DNA of 64,000 nt from Acetivibrio mesophilus (lineage in GTDB: Bacteria > Bacillota > Clostridia > Acetivibrionales > Acetivibrionaceae): NCBI RefSeq assembly GCF_004102745.1, contig NZ_RLII01000003.1:124001-188000 (forward strand), read 5' to 3'. Position 1 is the first letter of the stretch; each line of letters starts with the position of its first letter. The notes beneath the pieces are model-generated. The model was not told the DNA's origin. It saw only the letters and a program-made list of their open reading frames with translations, and ran no database searches. Made by a program: the position numbers and the translations under genes. Of the stretch, positions 40,755-48,764 are shown piece by piece.

Positions 40755-42662
40755 TTAATTTTCTTTATTTTTGACAGCTTCAACAATCTTGTTAACAAAA
40801 TCTTCAAGAGGCATAGAACCCAAGTCCCCATCTTTTCTTGACCTTACCGCAACAGCTCTGTTTTCCATTTCTCTGTCACCTATTACAAGCATGTAAGGCA
40901 CCTTTTCAAGCTGCGCTTCTCTGATTTTGTAGCCTATCTTTTCATTTCTCAAATCAACTTCCACCCTAATGCCTTTTTCTTCTAACGCCCTCTTAATCTC
41001 ATCCACATACTCGTGCTGTTTTTCAACTATAGGCAGTATCTTAACCTGTACCGGTGAAAGCCATACAGGGAAAGCTCCCGCAAAGTGCTCGGTCAAAATA
41101 GCAATAAACCTTTCTATGCTGCCAAACACAACTCTATGAATCATAACAGGTCTGTGCTTCTCACCATCGGCACCTACATATGTTAAATCAAATCTCTCCG
41201 GCATCTGGAAATCCAACTGTATTGTTCCGCACTGCCAAGTACGCCCAATGGAGTCTTCGAGGTGGAAGTCTATCTTAGGTCCGTAGAATGCTCCGTCCCC
41301 TTCATTTATCTTGTAATTTATTCCTTTCTGTTCAAGGGCATTCTTTAATGCATTGGTAGCCCTTTCCCAGTCTTCATCCGACCCCATAGAGTTTTCCGGC
41401 CTTGTGGACAGTTCTACATGATATTTGAAGCCAAAAACCTTATAGAAGTCATCAATCAGATTTATTACAGCTACAACTTCGCTTTCAATCTGATCCGGAG
41501 TCATAAATATGTGAGCATCGTCCTGGGTAAAGCATCTAACCCTCATCAATCCATGCAAAGCTCCGGAAAGCTCATGTCTGTGTACCAGTCCAAGCTCAGC
41601 CATTCTCTGAGGCAAATCCCTATAAGAGTGAAGCTTTCTTTTATATACCAGCATACCTCCGGGGCAGTTCATCGGCTTAATAGCATAATCTCCTTCATCT
41701 ATTTTGGTAAAATACATATTCTCCTTGTAATGATCCCAGTGCCCGGAACGATGCCAGAGCTCTTCATTTAAAATTATGGGAGTCCTTATCTCCTGATATC
41801 CTGCCTTATTGTGTTCTTCTCTCCAATACTCCTCTAAGGTATTTCTCAAAACCATACCCTTTGGCATAAAGAAAGGAAAACCGGGACCTTCTTCATAAAT
41901 ATCAAACAAATCCAGCTCTCTTCCAAGCTTCCTGTGATCTCTCTTCTTTGCTTCCTCAATCCTTGTAATATATGCATCCAATTCACTTTTTTTGTTAAAG
42001 GAAGTACCATAAATCCTCTGGAGCATTTTATTCTTTTCATTACCTCTCCAGTATGCCCCAGCAACCGACATAAGCTTAAAGGCCTTGACCTTGCCAGTAG
42101 ATTCTATATGGGGGCCTGCACACAGGTCAACAAATTCTCCCTGCTTGTAAAATGAAATTGTTTCACCCTCAGGCAAATCTCGAATCAATTCAACCTTGTA
42201 CGGTTCATTCCTCTCCTCCATGAACTTTATAGCCTCATCTCGCGGAAGAGTAAACCTTTCAAGCTTCAGATCCTCTTTAATAATTTTTTGCATTTCCTTT
42301 TCAATATTTTCTAGTTCTTCGACAGAAAAAGGCTTTTCTACATCAAAGTCATAATAAAAGCCGTTTTCTATTGATGGTCCAATCGCAAGCTTCGCTTCAG
42401 GATATAGCCTCTTAACAGCCTGCGCCATTATATGGGATGAAGTATGCCTGTAGGCATGTTTTCCTCCATCATCGTCAAAAGTCAACAAACTGAGGACACA
42501 ATCATCCTCAAGACGATAGTCCAGATCCTTCACCTGTCCATTGACCTCTCCTGCAAGAGCAACCCTTGCAAGCCCCGCGCTTATGCTCTCTGCCACTTCT
42601 TTTACCGTAATACCTTTATCATATTCCTTAACGCTTCCATCCTTAAGTGTTACTTTAATCAT
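40755..42662 (-). CDS. thrS: Threonyl-tRNA synthetase
   Basis: At 635 residues this is a full-length class II ThrRS with the N-terminal TGS domain (residues 1-62), editing domain (HTSSHIMAQAVKRLYPEAKLAIGPSIENGF), catalytic domain with zinc-site residues in NCPGGMLVYKR and in the HxxxH part of the RHELSGALHGL segment, and C-terminal anticodon-binding domain (PVQVKILPIVEKQHEYVDEI). It charges tRNA-Thr, including the CGU isoacceptor found in this window. Start after AAAGGAGG. Controlled by a T-box leader directly upstream. Confidence 0.98.
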   Translation of the reverse strand: MIKVTLKDGSVKEYDKGITVKEVAESISAGLARVALAGEVNGQVKDLDYRLEDDCVLSLLTFDDDGGKHAYRHTSSHIMAQAVKRLYPEAKLAIGPSIENGFYYDFDVEKPFSVEELENIEKEMQKIIKEDLKLERFTLPRDEAIKFMEERNEPYKVELIRDLPEGETISFYKQGEFVDLCAGPHIESTGKVKAFKLMSVAGAYWRGNEKNKMLQRIYGTSFNKKSELDAYITRIEEAKKRDHRKLGRELDLFDIYEEGPGFPFFMPKGMVLRNTLEEYWREEHNKAGYQEIRTPIILNEELWHRSGHWDHYKENMYFTKIDEGDYAIKPMNCPGGMLVYKRKLHSYRDLPQRMAELGLVHRHELSGALHGLMRVRCFTQDDAHIFMTPDQIESEVVAVINLIDDFYKVFGFKYHVELSTRPENSMGSDEDWERATNALKNALEQKGINYKINEGDGAFYGPKIDFHLEDSIGRTWQCGTIQLDFQMPERFDLTYVGADGEKHRPVMIHRVVFGSIERFIAILTEHFAGAFPVWLSPVQVKILPIVEKQHEYVDEIKRALEEKGIRVEVDLRNEKIGYKIREAQLEKVPYMLVIGDREMENRAVAVRSRKDGDLGSMPLEDFVNKIVEAVKNKEN

Positions 42663-42683
42663 AAAAATACCTCCTTTAAGCTA

Positions 42684-42906
42684 AATAAAAAAACCCCCAT
42701 CCCTCGAAAGGGACGAGAGCTATCTCCCGTGGTTCCACCCTAATTGTTACTCATTATGATTATAACGTAATCACCGTTTCAACTCCGAGGCGGTCTTCAA
42801 CCGAAATTCCTTAAAGGTACTTCCAGCCATTGATACCTTCTCTCTTAAAGGAATAACTCAGCCTACTCTTCTCTTCATTGTCGACATGCCATATCAATTC
42901 ATATTA
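42684..42906 (-). promoter_or_regulatory. T-box riboswitch leader of thrS
   Basis: The conserved T-box AGGGTGGAACCACGGGAG is at 42724-42741 on the minus strand; its UGGA bulge pairs with NCCA of uncharged tRNA with a U discriminator. The terminator CTCTCGTCCCT/AGGGATGGGGG (42694-42719, T-run 42684-42693) follows. In stem I a candidate specifier ACC (Thr) lies at 42816-42818 within AAGTACCTTT. When tRNA-Thr is uncharged, transcription should read into thrS. Specifier position is tentative. Confidence 0.92.
42686..42719 (-). terminator. T-box terminator of thrS leader
   Basis: Stem of 11 pairs with several G-U pairs, TTCG loop and a seven-base T-run; competes with the antiterminator formed by the T-box. 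Confidence 0.85.
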
Positions 42907-42912
42907 AAGATA

Positions 42913-42941
42913 ATTATATATTTATATATTCTCAATGTCAA
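42913..42941 (-). promoter_or_regulatory. Consensus promoter of thrS
   Basis: TTGACA (42936-42941) and TATAAT (42913-42918) on the minus strand with exactly 17 bases between them: a perfect sigma-A consensus. It precedes the T-box leader. Confidence 0.9.
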
Positions 42942-43013
42942 CCTCGGAAAAAATTTCGTAAAAGTCCACCAAATACCTCTTCATTTCCTGGAAATAATAA
43001 AAAATCATATTTC

Positions 43014-43023
43014 GTGGTATAAT
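43014..43023 (+). promoter_or_regulatory. Extended -10 promoter of the 51-residue gene
   Basis: TGGTATAAT (TATAAT at 43018-43023 with TG one base upstream) lies about 32 bases before the start codon at 43055. A -35 is not obvious. Confidence 0.55.
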
Positions 43024-43054
43024 ATGGATTAGAATTGATTGGAGGGAACTATAT

Positions 43055-43210
43055 ATGCGAACAACTAGAGCGAGAAGATTCAAAAAACTCAGACATAAAA
43101 AAATTAAAAAGTGTATCATATATACCCTCATTCTGCCAACTACTTTTATTCTTCTAGGATATTTATTTACAACCATCATTATTATTCCCATAATGACGGG
43201 CAATAATTAA
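43055..43210 (+). CDS. Small basic single-span membrane protein, 51 residues
   Basis: ATG at 43055 follows GGAGGG (43041-43046) at 8 bases, with an extended -10 upstream and a terminator behind, so it has all parts of an expressed gene. The protein begins with a very basic tail (MRTTRARRFKKLRHKKIKK) followed by one hydrophobic helix (about residues 21-46, ending PIMTGNN). Positive-inside topology suggests an N-in membrane anchor. No family recognised. It is transcribed divergently from thrS with start points close together. Confidence 0.68.
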   Translation: MRTTRARRFKKLRHKKIKKCIIYTLILPTTFILLGYLFTTIIIIPIMTGNN

Positions 43211-43246
43211 AAAAGCTGGCCTGTTCGCCAGCTATATATTTTTTTA
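43210..43246. terminator. Bidirectional terminator between small membrane gene and GerMN gene
   Basis: AGCTGGC (43214-43220) and GCCAGCT (43227-43233) form a 7-bp stem with a 6-base loop. Rightward T-run TTTTTTT follows; leftward, TTTTTT follows too. Confidence 0.82.
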
Positions 43247-43250
43247 ACAT

Positions 43251-43850
43251 TTACTTTTTAATAATACTCTCATTTCTCTGAATTGGAGTATCCAGTGCTT
43301 CATGGATAAAAAACTCCCTGACATCACCTTCTATCAGGAACTGAACCTTGTCTATCTCAGGAAGCTCTGTAAGGGAAGCAACAATAGAGCTAATGGTCAT
43401 TAGTTCCGCGACAGATCCGCCAATATGATTTTCAACAAACTCTTTCGATAAATCCAGTGTACAGACTCCCTTTTCGGTTTTGATGGACAATAGTTGTGTA
43501 CCTTCAGGAATGACAGGGTCCAACTCTTCAGACGCAGGTCCTTTAGCCAGCTCATTAAAAATTACTCTTTCGATATTGTCTTCTGCCTTTATTTCCAAAG
43601 TTCTTGTCTCAGGAGCCACCTTTTCGGCTTGAAAGTCACCAAAATACAACGTCACAGTCATGGTTCCGTTTTCTGCCGGGCTTTTCTCCGAATCCGGTTC
43701 TTTTATTTCATTGTTGATATTTGGGCTATTTTGCTGTTCATTGCCGGGAGAACCCGTATTCGAACCTCCAAATAAACTGCATCCGGCAACAAATATAAGA
43801 ATTGTAAGAGCTGCAATCGATATCAAAACTCTTTTCATTAATGTTCTCAT
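43251..43850 (-). CDS. GerMN-domain lipoprotein
   Basis: The 199-residue protein has a lipoprotein signal peptide ending in FVAGC (Cys24 as lipid-attachment site) and a Ser/Asn/Pro-rich linker (residues 28-60). Residues about 70-185 are a GerMN/sporulation-germination domain with LYFGDFQAEKV, ERVIFNELAKGP and CTLDLSKEFVENHIGGS. GerM of Bacillus is needed in spore formation and germination. The protein should be anchored outside the cytoplasmic membrane. A second in-frame ATG four codons later is an alternative start; neither has a strong site. Single gene. Confidence 0.86.
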   Translation of the reverse strand: MRTLMKRVLISIAALTILIFVAGCSLFGGSNTGSPGNEQQNSPNINNEIKEPDSEKSPAENGTMTVTLYFGDFQAEKVAPETRTLEIKAEDNIERVIFNELAKGPASEELDPVIPEGTQLLSIKTEKGVCTLDLSKEFVENHIGGSVAELMTISSIVASLTELPEIDKVQFLIEGDVREFFIHEALDTPIQRNESIIKK

Positions 43851-43983
43851 CAGACTCTATAATAAATACTCAAGTCTGACAATTCACCCCCTTCGCTTTT
43901 TGGCAAAACTAAAACTGCATAATAATTATACTTTAAAATTATACTTTACGTAAGACCATTTCAACTAATGCAATAAATGTCAC

Positions 43984-44871
43984 TTACTTTACTGTAATAA
44001 ACTCTTTAATATTGTCGAATTTACTCTGACCTATCCCAGATACATTCATTATATCTTCTATTGCTTTAAAATCGCCGTTTTGCTCGCGATGGGATACTAT
44101 TTTGGCTGCAGTGGACGGACCTATTCCCGGAAGAGAATCAAGTTCCTCCAAAGTTGCAGTATTTATATTGATTTTTGCGCTCGAAGCTTTGCTATTTTCA
44201 TTCTCTCCGATTATTGCCCCGCCGCTGTCTTTAATAATGGTTATTCCTGCAGTAGCCTCATCATGACCGTTCTGTCCTGGCTTATTCTCCGAAGGAGCTG
44301 AGCCCGAATTATTTTTGTCTTTGCTACCCGATACGTTTTTTGCCGGCATACTCTTGTTTGAGTTGTTTTCTTTAGCAGCACTTTTGCTCTCAGCATTTCC
44401 CCCCGAAGCAACAGCCTGTATACTGCTGCTTTCAGCAGTATCTTGCTGTATCTTTTCACTTTTGGATCTGATTCTTAACATAACATTCTCTTCCAACTCA
44501 AAAACCAAGTTTATATTCTCAATATCTGCGTCCTGTGTAGGCCCTCCGGCAAGCTCAATGGCATCCTCTATTATTTGCCCTTTTTTTAGCGTAACGACAC
44601 CGGGTCTATTAACCTCTCCCACAACATATACTTTTATCTCGTCCACTGGCTCTTCCTCCGGCTTCTCATCGGATTTATCGGAGGTCTTCTCCCCACTAGT
44701 CTCTGCTCCCTTCGTATCTTGATTATCTCCCGCCTTGCTTATAACTATATCTTTATTATCATTCGCAAGTAGAAAGCCTGTTATCGAAGTAGTCCCGACC
44801 AGTCCCAATATCATGAGCGCAATTACTCCTTTTTTTATATTTACTTCCTGATTGAAAATATCCCTTAACAA
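43984..44871 (-). CDS. ComEA-family protein with SLBB and helix-hairpin-helix domains
   Basis: The protein (about 295 residues) has an N-terminal membrane anchor (GVIALMILGLVGTTSITGFLL), an SLBB domain (VYVVGEVNRPGVVTLKKGQ, IELAGGPTQDADIENINLVF), a long Ser/Asn/Lys-rich linker (residues 140-235) and a C-terminal double helix-hairpin-helix (ININTATLEELDSLPGIGPS, IMNVSGIGQSKF). In competent bacteria ComEA is a surface DNA receptor. comEB/comEC are not in the window. The ATG at 44875-44877 abuts GGAGGG (44878-44884), so I favour TTG at 44869-44871, seven bases away; uncertain. Confidence 0.85.
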   Translation of the reverse strand: MLRDIFNQEVNIKKGVIALMILGLVGTTSITGFLLANDNKDIVISKAGDNQDTKGAETSGEKTSDKSDEKPEEEPVDEIKVYVVGEVNRPGVVTLKKGQIIEDAIELAGGPTQDADIENINLVFELEENVMLRIRSKSEKIQQDTAESSSIQAVASGGNAESKSAAKENNSNKSMPAKNVSGSKDKNNSGSAPSENKPGQNGHDEATAGITIIKDSGGAIIGENENSKASSAKININTATLEELDSLPGIGPSTAAKIVSHREQNGDFKAIEDIMNVSGIGQSKFDNIKEFITVK

Positions 44872-45151
44872 AAACATCCCTCCACTATATAATCCCTGTT
44901 AACAAATTCATTAATAAGATGGTAATTCACATTCTTATATGACATATAATGTCGTAATATGTAAATACTTATTTCATTGTATATATATAATAATAATTAT
45001 ACATATAAATGTAAATACTTGTTCCTTTATTTACCTACAGTTTTTTTAAAACATATCTACTTTTTTCAACATTTTTTTGTTATACTTTAAATAATGTTGG
45101 TTTCTTCTTTTATTACCATTATAAAAACATCATGATTAACTGGAGGAAATA
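44872..45151. other. Divergent intergenic region comEA / D,D-carboxypeptidase
   Basis: 280 AT-rich bases. Two identical 12-base words ATGTAAATACTT (44959-44970 and 45009-45020) stand exactly 50 bases apart. GACAT-ATA-ATGTC (44941-44953) is a short palindrome. An extended -10-like TGTTATACT is near 45078 pointing right. No gene seen. Confidence 0.55.
44959..45020 (+). repeat. Direct repeat ATGTAAATACTT, two copies 50 bases apart
   Basis: Identical copies at 44959-44970 and 45009-45020 in the divergent promoter region; the following bases RTT also agree partly. Possible binding sites for one regulator. Confidence 0.45.
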
Positions 45152-46450
45152 ATGAAAAAACTACTGATATTTTTAATTATGACTACCATTTTGCTTTCGA
45201 GCATTGTAATTGTAAAGGCACAGCCATTAGATATCGATGCACGAGCATATATTTTGATAGATTCTAAAACCGGTCAGGTTCTCGCCGAATACAATCCTGA
45301 TTTTAAAACTTATCCCGCCAGCACCACCAAAATCATGACTGCAATATTAGCACTCGAGCTTGGAGATCTCGATCAAATAATGACTGTTAATCAGACTGCC
45401 ATAGATGATATAGGCCCCGGCGGTATGCATATAGGCTTATTGGCCGGAGAGCAGTTGGAACTCAGATATTTGCTGGATGCCCTCCTGGTAAGATCCGCAA
45501 ACGAAACAGCTTACGTCATTGCTGAAAATCTCTGTTCCTCCCGTCAGGAATTCTATAACCTCATGAATGAAAGAGCAAGAGAGCTCGGAGCCACTGACAC
45601 AAATTTTGTAAACCCCTGTGGTATTGATAATGGAGAAAAGGGAAAAAATCATCTTACTACCGCAAGGGATCTTGCAAAAATGGCTCAATATGCAATGACA
45701 ATACCTTATTTCAGAGAAACTGTTCAAAAAACTATTATCAAAATACCACCTACAAATAAGCATTCTGATGAGGTTATCGTCGGCACTACCAATAGATTGC
45801 TGCTTTATAGCAGTTCAAAATACAAGTCGGACTATTTTACCAAAGTCACCGGCATAAAAACAGGTTATACGGACAGGGCCCTTAATAATCTTGTCTCTTC
45901 CGCTATGAACGATGAAGGAACAGAATTGATTGCTGTAGTCCTTGGTGTGGAGAATTATGACATGGTATTCGAATATTCCAAAAAGCTATTGGAGTACGGT
46001 TTTAAAAACTATTCCATTCAGCCTGTTGTTGCACCAAATTCCTATATAACCTCTGTACCCGTTTCTAATGCTTCGGGTAATTACAACCTGGATGTTATAG
46101 CATCGCCGGAAGGGCTCAAATGTTTGCTGCCCAACGACTCGAATAATACGGATTATGAAATTGAGAGATATATTATGGAAAGCATTGAAGCTCCGGTAAA
46201 AAAAGGGGATGTTCTCGGATTTCTAGAAATCAAAAGAAACGGTGTTTCCATTGGCAAGATAGATGCAGTTGCTTCAAGGGATGTTGAAAAACTTGAGGCT
46301 CCATCCGAACCTCAAAACGTGATTATTAAAACTATAAACGACCCTGTTTTGAAAAAAGTCACAACAGGAGCATTAATCTTCCTGTTAATGTTTCTTATGC
46401 TACGATTTACCTTACGTAGAATTTCACGAAGTCTCCGTTCAAAAAGATAA
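45152..46450 (+). CDS. D-alanyl-D-alanine carboxypeptidase (PBP5/DacF-like)
   Basis: The 432-residue serine D,D-peptidase trims the terminal D-Ala of peptidoglycan stems. It has a signal peptide (LLIFLIMTTILLSSIVIVKA), the active-site S57TTK motif (PASTTK), S115AN (RSANE) and K236TG (GIKTGYT), then a beta-rich PBP5_C-like region and an unusual C-terminal membrane helix (TGALIFLLMFLMLRFTLRR) with basic end. It is anchored outside the membrane. Start behind GGAGG. In Bacillus the DacF/DacA group acts in vegetative and spore walls. A tandem repeat follows the gene. Confidence 0.94.
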   Translation: MKKLLIFLIMTTILLSSIVIVKAQPLDIDARAYILIDSKTGQVLAEYNPDFKTYPASTTKIMTAILALELGDLDQIMTVNQTAIDDIGPGGMHIGLLAGEQLELRYLLDALLVRSANETAYVIAENLCSSRQEFYNLMNERARELGATDTNFVNPCGIDNGEKGKNHLTTARDLAKMAQYAMTIPYFRETVQKTIIKIPPTNKHSDEVIVGTTNRLLLYSSSKYKSDYFTKVTGIKTGYTDRALNNLVSSAMNDEGTELIAVVLGVENYDMVFEYSKKLLEYGFKNYSIQPVVAPNSYITSVPVSNASGNYNLDVIASPEGLKCLLPNDSNNTDYEIERYIMESIEAPVKKGDVLGFLEIKRNGVSIGKIDAVASRDVEKLEAPSEPQNVIIKTINDPVLKKVTTGALIFLLMFLMLRFTLRRISRSLRSKR

Positions 46451-46467
46451 TAAACTATTACGATTTT

Positions 46468-46520
46468 AATATAACTATAATATAACTATAATATAACTAT
46501 AATATAACTATAATATAACT
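46468..46520 (+). repeat. 11-bp tandem repeat, about 4.8 copies
   Basis: Unit AATATAACTAT repeats without change at 46468, 46479, 46490, 46501 and a partial copy at 46512. It lies in the 190-base gap between the D,D-carboxypeptidase and acyl-CoA synthetase genes. The copy number may vary between strains. Confidence 0.85.
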
Positions 46521-46640
46521 GTTTTTTGTGGTTTGCTTTGTAAAAATATCGTTACAAAGCGCCTAATTTAATGTATAATTTATATGTCAAATTTCAAGGG
46601 ACTAAATTTGCTTTATTTAGCCCTAAAGGAGTGGTATTTT

Positions 46641-48368
46641 ATGAAAACTTCCCCGGTTCTTGAAGTAAGGACAATTAAAAACTTAAAAGACATGATTGAG
46701 CAAAGCAGCAAACTGTTTGCCAACAAAAATGCTTTTTGTGTGAAAACAAAAGATAATTTATATAAAGGAATCACTTTTTCCGAGTTCAAGGATGATATTG
46801 ACTCCTTTGGAACCGCCTTGCTTGAATTGGGCATAGGAAAAGGCTTTATTGCCGTTATTGGCGAAAACAGGTATGAATGGTGTGTTACCTATCTATCAAC
46901 TATAAACGGCGCCGGAGTAGTTGTACCTTTAGACAAAGAGCTTCCTCTCCCCGAACTGGAAAATCTATTAAGACAGTCCAACGCCAATGTCGTCGTATAC
47001 TCGGGAAAATTTGATGACGGGATTAAAGAAATGTCCCCTCGCTTAAGCAATATCAAATACTTTATCAACATGAATACTGATGAACATGAAAATGAAAGTT
47101 TTTTATCTTTCTGGGCGCTCCTTCGAAAAGGAAAGAAGCTTTTGGAGTCAGGAAAAAAGGACTATCTTAATGCTTCCATTGATGAGAATGCAATGAGTGC
47201 AATGATTTTTACTTCCGGAACCACAGATCATGCTAAAGCCGTCATGCTGTCCCATAGAAATATTTGCTCAAATATTATGGCTGTTTCAGCTTCTATTTAT
47301 ATGGACAGCACCGACTCAGTGGTTTCAATACTTCCCCTGCACCATACTTATGAATGTACTGCAGGCTTTCTTACTATGATATATAATGGTGCAACAATAA
47401 CCTTCAACGAGGGACTTAAATACATTGGAAAAAATCTTAAAGAGGCACAGCCCTCGATTCTTATTCTTGTACCTCTTATTTTGGAAAGCATGTACAATAA
47501 AATATGGGAACAGGCTTCAAAAAAGAAAAGCCTTAAATTTAAACTAAAAGCCGGACTTTTTATCAGTAATTTGCTATACAATGTTTTTAAAATTGATATA
47601 AGAAGAAAGCTGTTTAAATCTGTAATTGATAATGTAGGCGGTAAATTAAGACTGGTCATTTCAGGTGCCGCAGCTCTTGATCCTGAAGTGGCAAAGGGCT
47701 TTGAGTCCATGGGTATAAAAGTCCTTCAGGGCTATGGCCTTACGGAAGCTTCACCAATAGTGGCAGTTAACCGAGATAAGCAATACAGGCATGACTCAAT
47801 CGGTCTTCCAATTCCCGGGCTTGATGTTGAAATAAGTAACCCTGACAAAGACGGCCTCGGTGAAATAATAGTAAAAGGTGACAGCGTAATGCTTGGCTAT
47901 TACAATAATGAAGCTGCCACAAAAGCAGTTCTAAAAAACGGATGGCTCTATACCGGAGACCTTGGGCGTATGGATGAAAATGGTTTCATTTATATTACCG
48001 GACGTCAGAAAAACATTATAGTAACCAAAACCGGCAAAAATATTTTTCCTGAGGAAGTTGAAGCCTATATTAACAAAAGCCCGTTTATCAAGGAATCCCT
48101 AGTATCAGGAAGGGAAAACGATAAAAACGATGAAACAATAGTAGTAGCCCAAATTGTGCCGGATATTGACGCAATTAAAGCAAGACTAAAAATAGATACA
48201 GAACCATCTCCTGAAGATGTGTACAATCTGATCAAGTCAGAGATTAAAGCTATAAACAAGAATATGCCCATTTATAAAAGAGTTGTTGATATTACTATTC
48301 GTGAAAATGAATTTGCCAAAACATCCTCAAAGAAGATTAAACGATATCTTGAAAAAACCCGTGTATAA
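46641..48368 (+). CDS. AMP-forming acyl-CoA synthetase family protein
   Basis: The 575-residue adenylate-forming enzyme has the phosphate-binding loop IFTSGTTDHAKAVMLSHRNI (near residue 191), LPLHHTYECTAGF, the GYGLTEASPI motif and LYTGDLGRMDENGFIYITGR hinge, ending with a basic SSKKIKRYLEKT helix. The family activates a carboxylic (fatty) acid as acyl-AMP and then CoA thioester. Substrate chain length is unknown. ATG at 46641 has AAAGGAG at eight bases. It lies after the D,D-carboxypeptidase in the same direction, but the distance and repeat suggest a separate promoter. Confidence 0.92.
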   Translation: MKTSPVLEVRTIKNLKDMIEQSSKLFANKNAFCVKTKDNLYKGITFSEFKDDIDSFGTALLELGIGKGFIAVIGENRYEWCVTYLSTINGAGVVVPLDKELPLPELENLLRQSNANVVVYSGKFDDGIKEMSPRLSNIKYFINMNTDEHENESFLSFWALLRKGKKLLESGKKDYLNASIDENAMSAMIFTSGTTDHAKAVMLSHRNICSNIMAVSASIYMDSTDSVVSILPLHHTYECTAGFLTMIYNGATITFNEGLKYIGKNLKEAQPSILILVPLILESMYNKIWEQASKKKSLKFKLKAGLFISNLLYNVFKIDIRRKLFKSVIDNVGGKLRLVISGAAALDPEVAKGFESMGIKVLQGYGLTEASPIVAVNRDKQYRHDSIGLPIPGLDVEISNPDKDGLGEIIVKGDSVMLGYYNNEAATKAVLKNGWLYTGDLGRMDENGFIYITGRQKNIIVTKTGKNIFPEEVEAYINKSPFIKESLVSGRENDKNDETIVVAQIVPDIDAIKARLKIDTEPSPEDVYNLIKSEIKAINKNMPIYKRVVDITIRENEFAKTSSKKIKRYLEKTRV

Positions 48369-48393
48369 GTTAGATATTGATAAATAAAATAAT

Positions 48394-48433
48394 AAATGCC
48401 CCGAAACTGTACGGCTACAGTCGGGGCATTTTG
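48394..48433 (+). terminator. Terminator of the acyl-CoA synthetase gene
   Basis: AAATGCCCCGA (48394-48404) pairs with TCGGGGCATTT (48421-48431), with an inner CTGTA/TACAG stem and TTTGG tail. The 41-codon ORF on the opposite strand ends inside this hairpin. Confidence 0.85.
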
Positions 48434-48540
48434 GTTGGCCCAAAAGAGTCAAAGTTCCCTTTGTGAGGATGTAAAGTTCTATCCGTATAAGCTTTCGCAT
48501 TCGCCAAATCATCTCCAGTCTGCTCACCAAATTTGCTCAT
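48415..48540 (-). CDS. Small hydrophilic protein, 41 residues
   Basis: ATG at 48538-48540 (a second ATG directly before it) follows a strong GGAGGG (48549-48553) and the frame stays open for 41 codons to a TAG at 48415-48417. The product is hydrophilic with KFGEQTGDDLANAKAYTDRT and a Pro/Gly/His-rich end. No signal peptide, membrane segment or known family. The stop codon lies in the terminator hairpin of the convergent gene, so the ORF fits between neighbours without conflict. Ribosome binding site and composition support a real gene. Confidence 0.52.
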   Translation of the reverse strand: MSKFGEQTGDDLANAKAYTDRTLHPHKGNFDSFGPTKMPRL

Positions 48541-48677
48541 CATTTCTCCCTCCTATTTGTTTACTATAATTATCGGTTTTTGTTAATTTTTCTTAACTAT
48601 TACTTAGATAGTGTTCTATCATACTGAAAGAAGCTCCAAGGATTTGTCTTGAAAAACTAAAACTATACCGTATCTTC

Positions 48678-48748
48678 AAATAATAAAGAGCTATCCATAT
48701 GAATCAGGGAAATCCATTAACTACCCCTCTCCAAATGAATAGCTCTTA
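48678..48748 (-). terminator. Terminator of leuS
   Basis: AAGAGCTAT-T-CAT-TTG (right side) pairs with the plus-strand left arm AAAGAGCTATCCATATG as a long stem with about 30-base loop and an inner hairpin; TATTATTT follows on the minus strand. It starts 17 bases after the leuS stop codon. Confidence 0.6.
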
Positions 48749-48764
48749 CTTTATTAATTAAACT

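Noticed and set aside
42922-43203. 93-codon minus-strand frame across the thrS promoter region
   Set aside because: It overlaps the consensus thrS promoter and runs antisense to the small 51-residue gene that has better signals.
43984-44877. Complete competence operon around comEA
   Set aside because: No comEB or comEC in the window; the SLBB/HhH protein stands alone.
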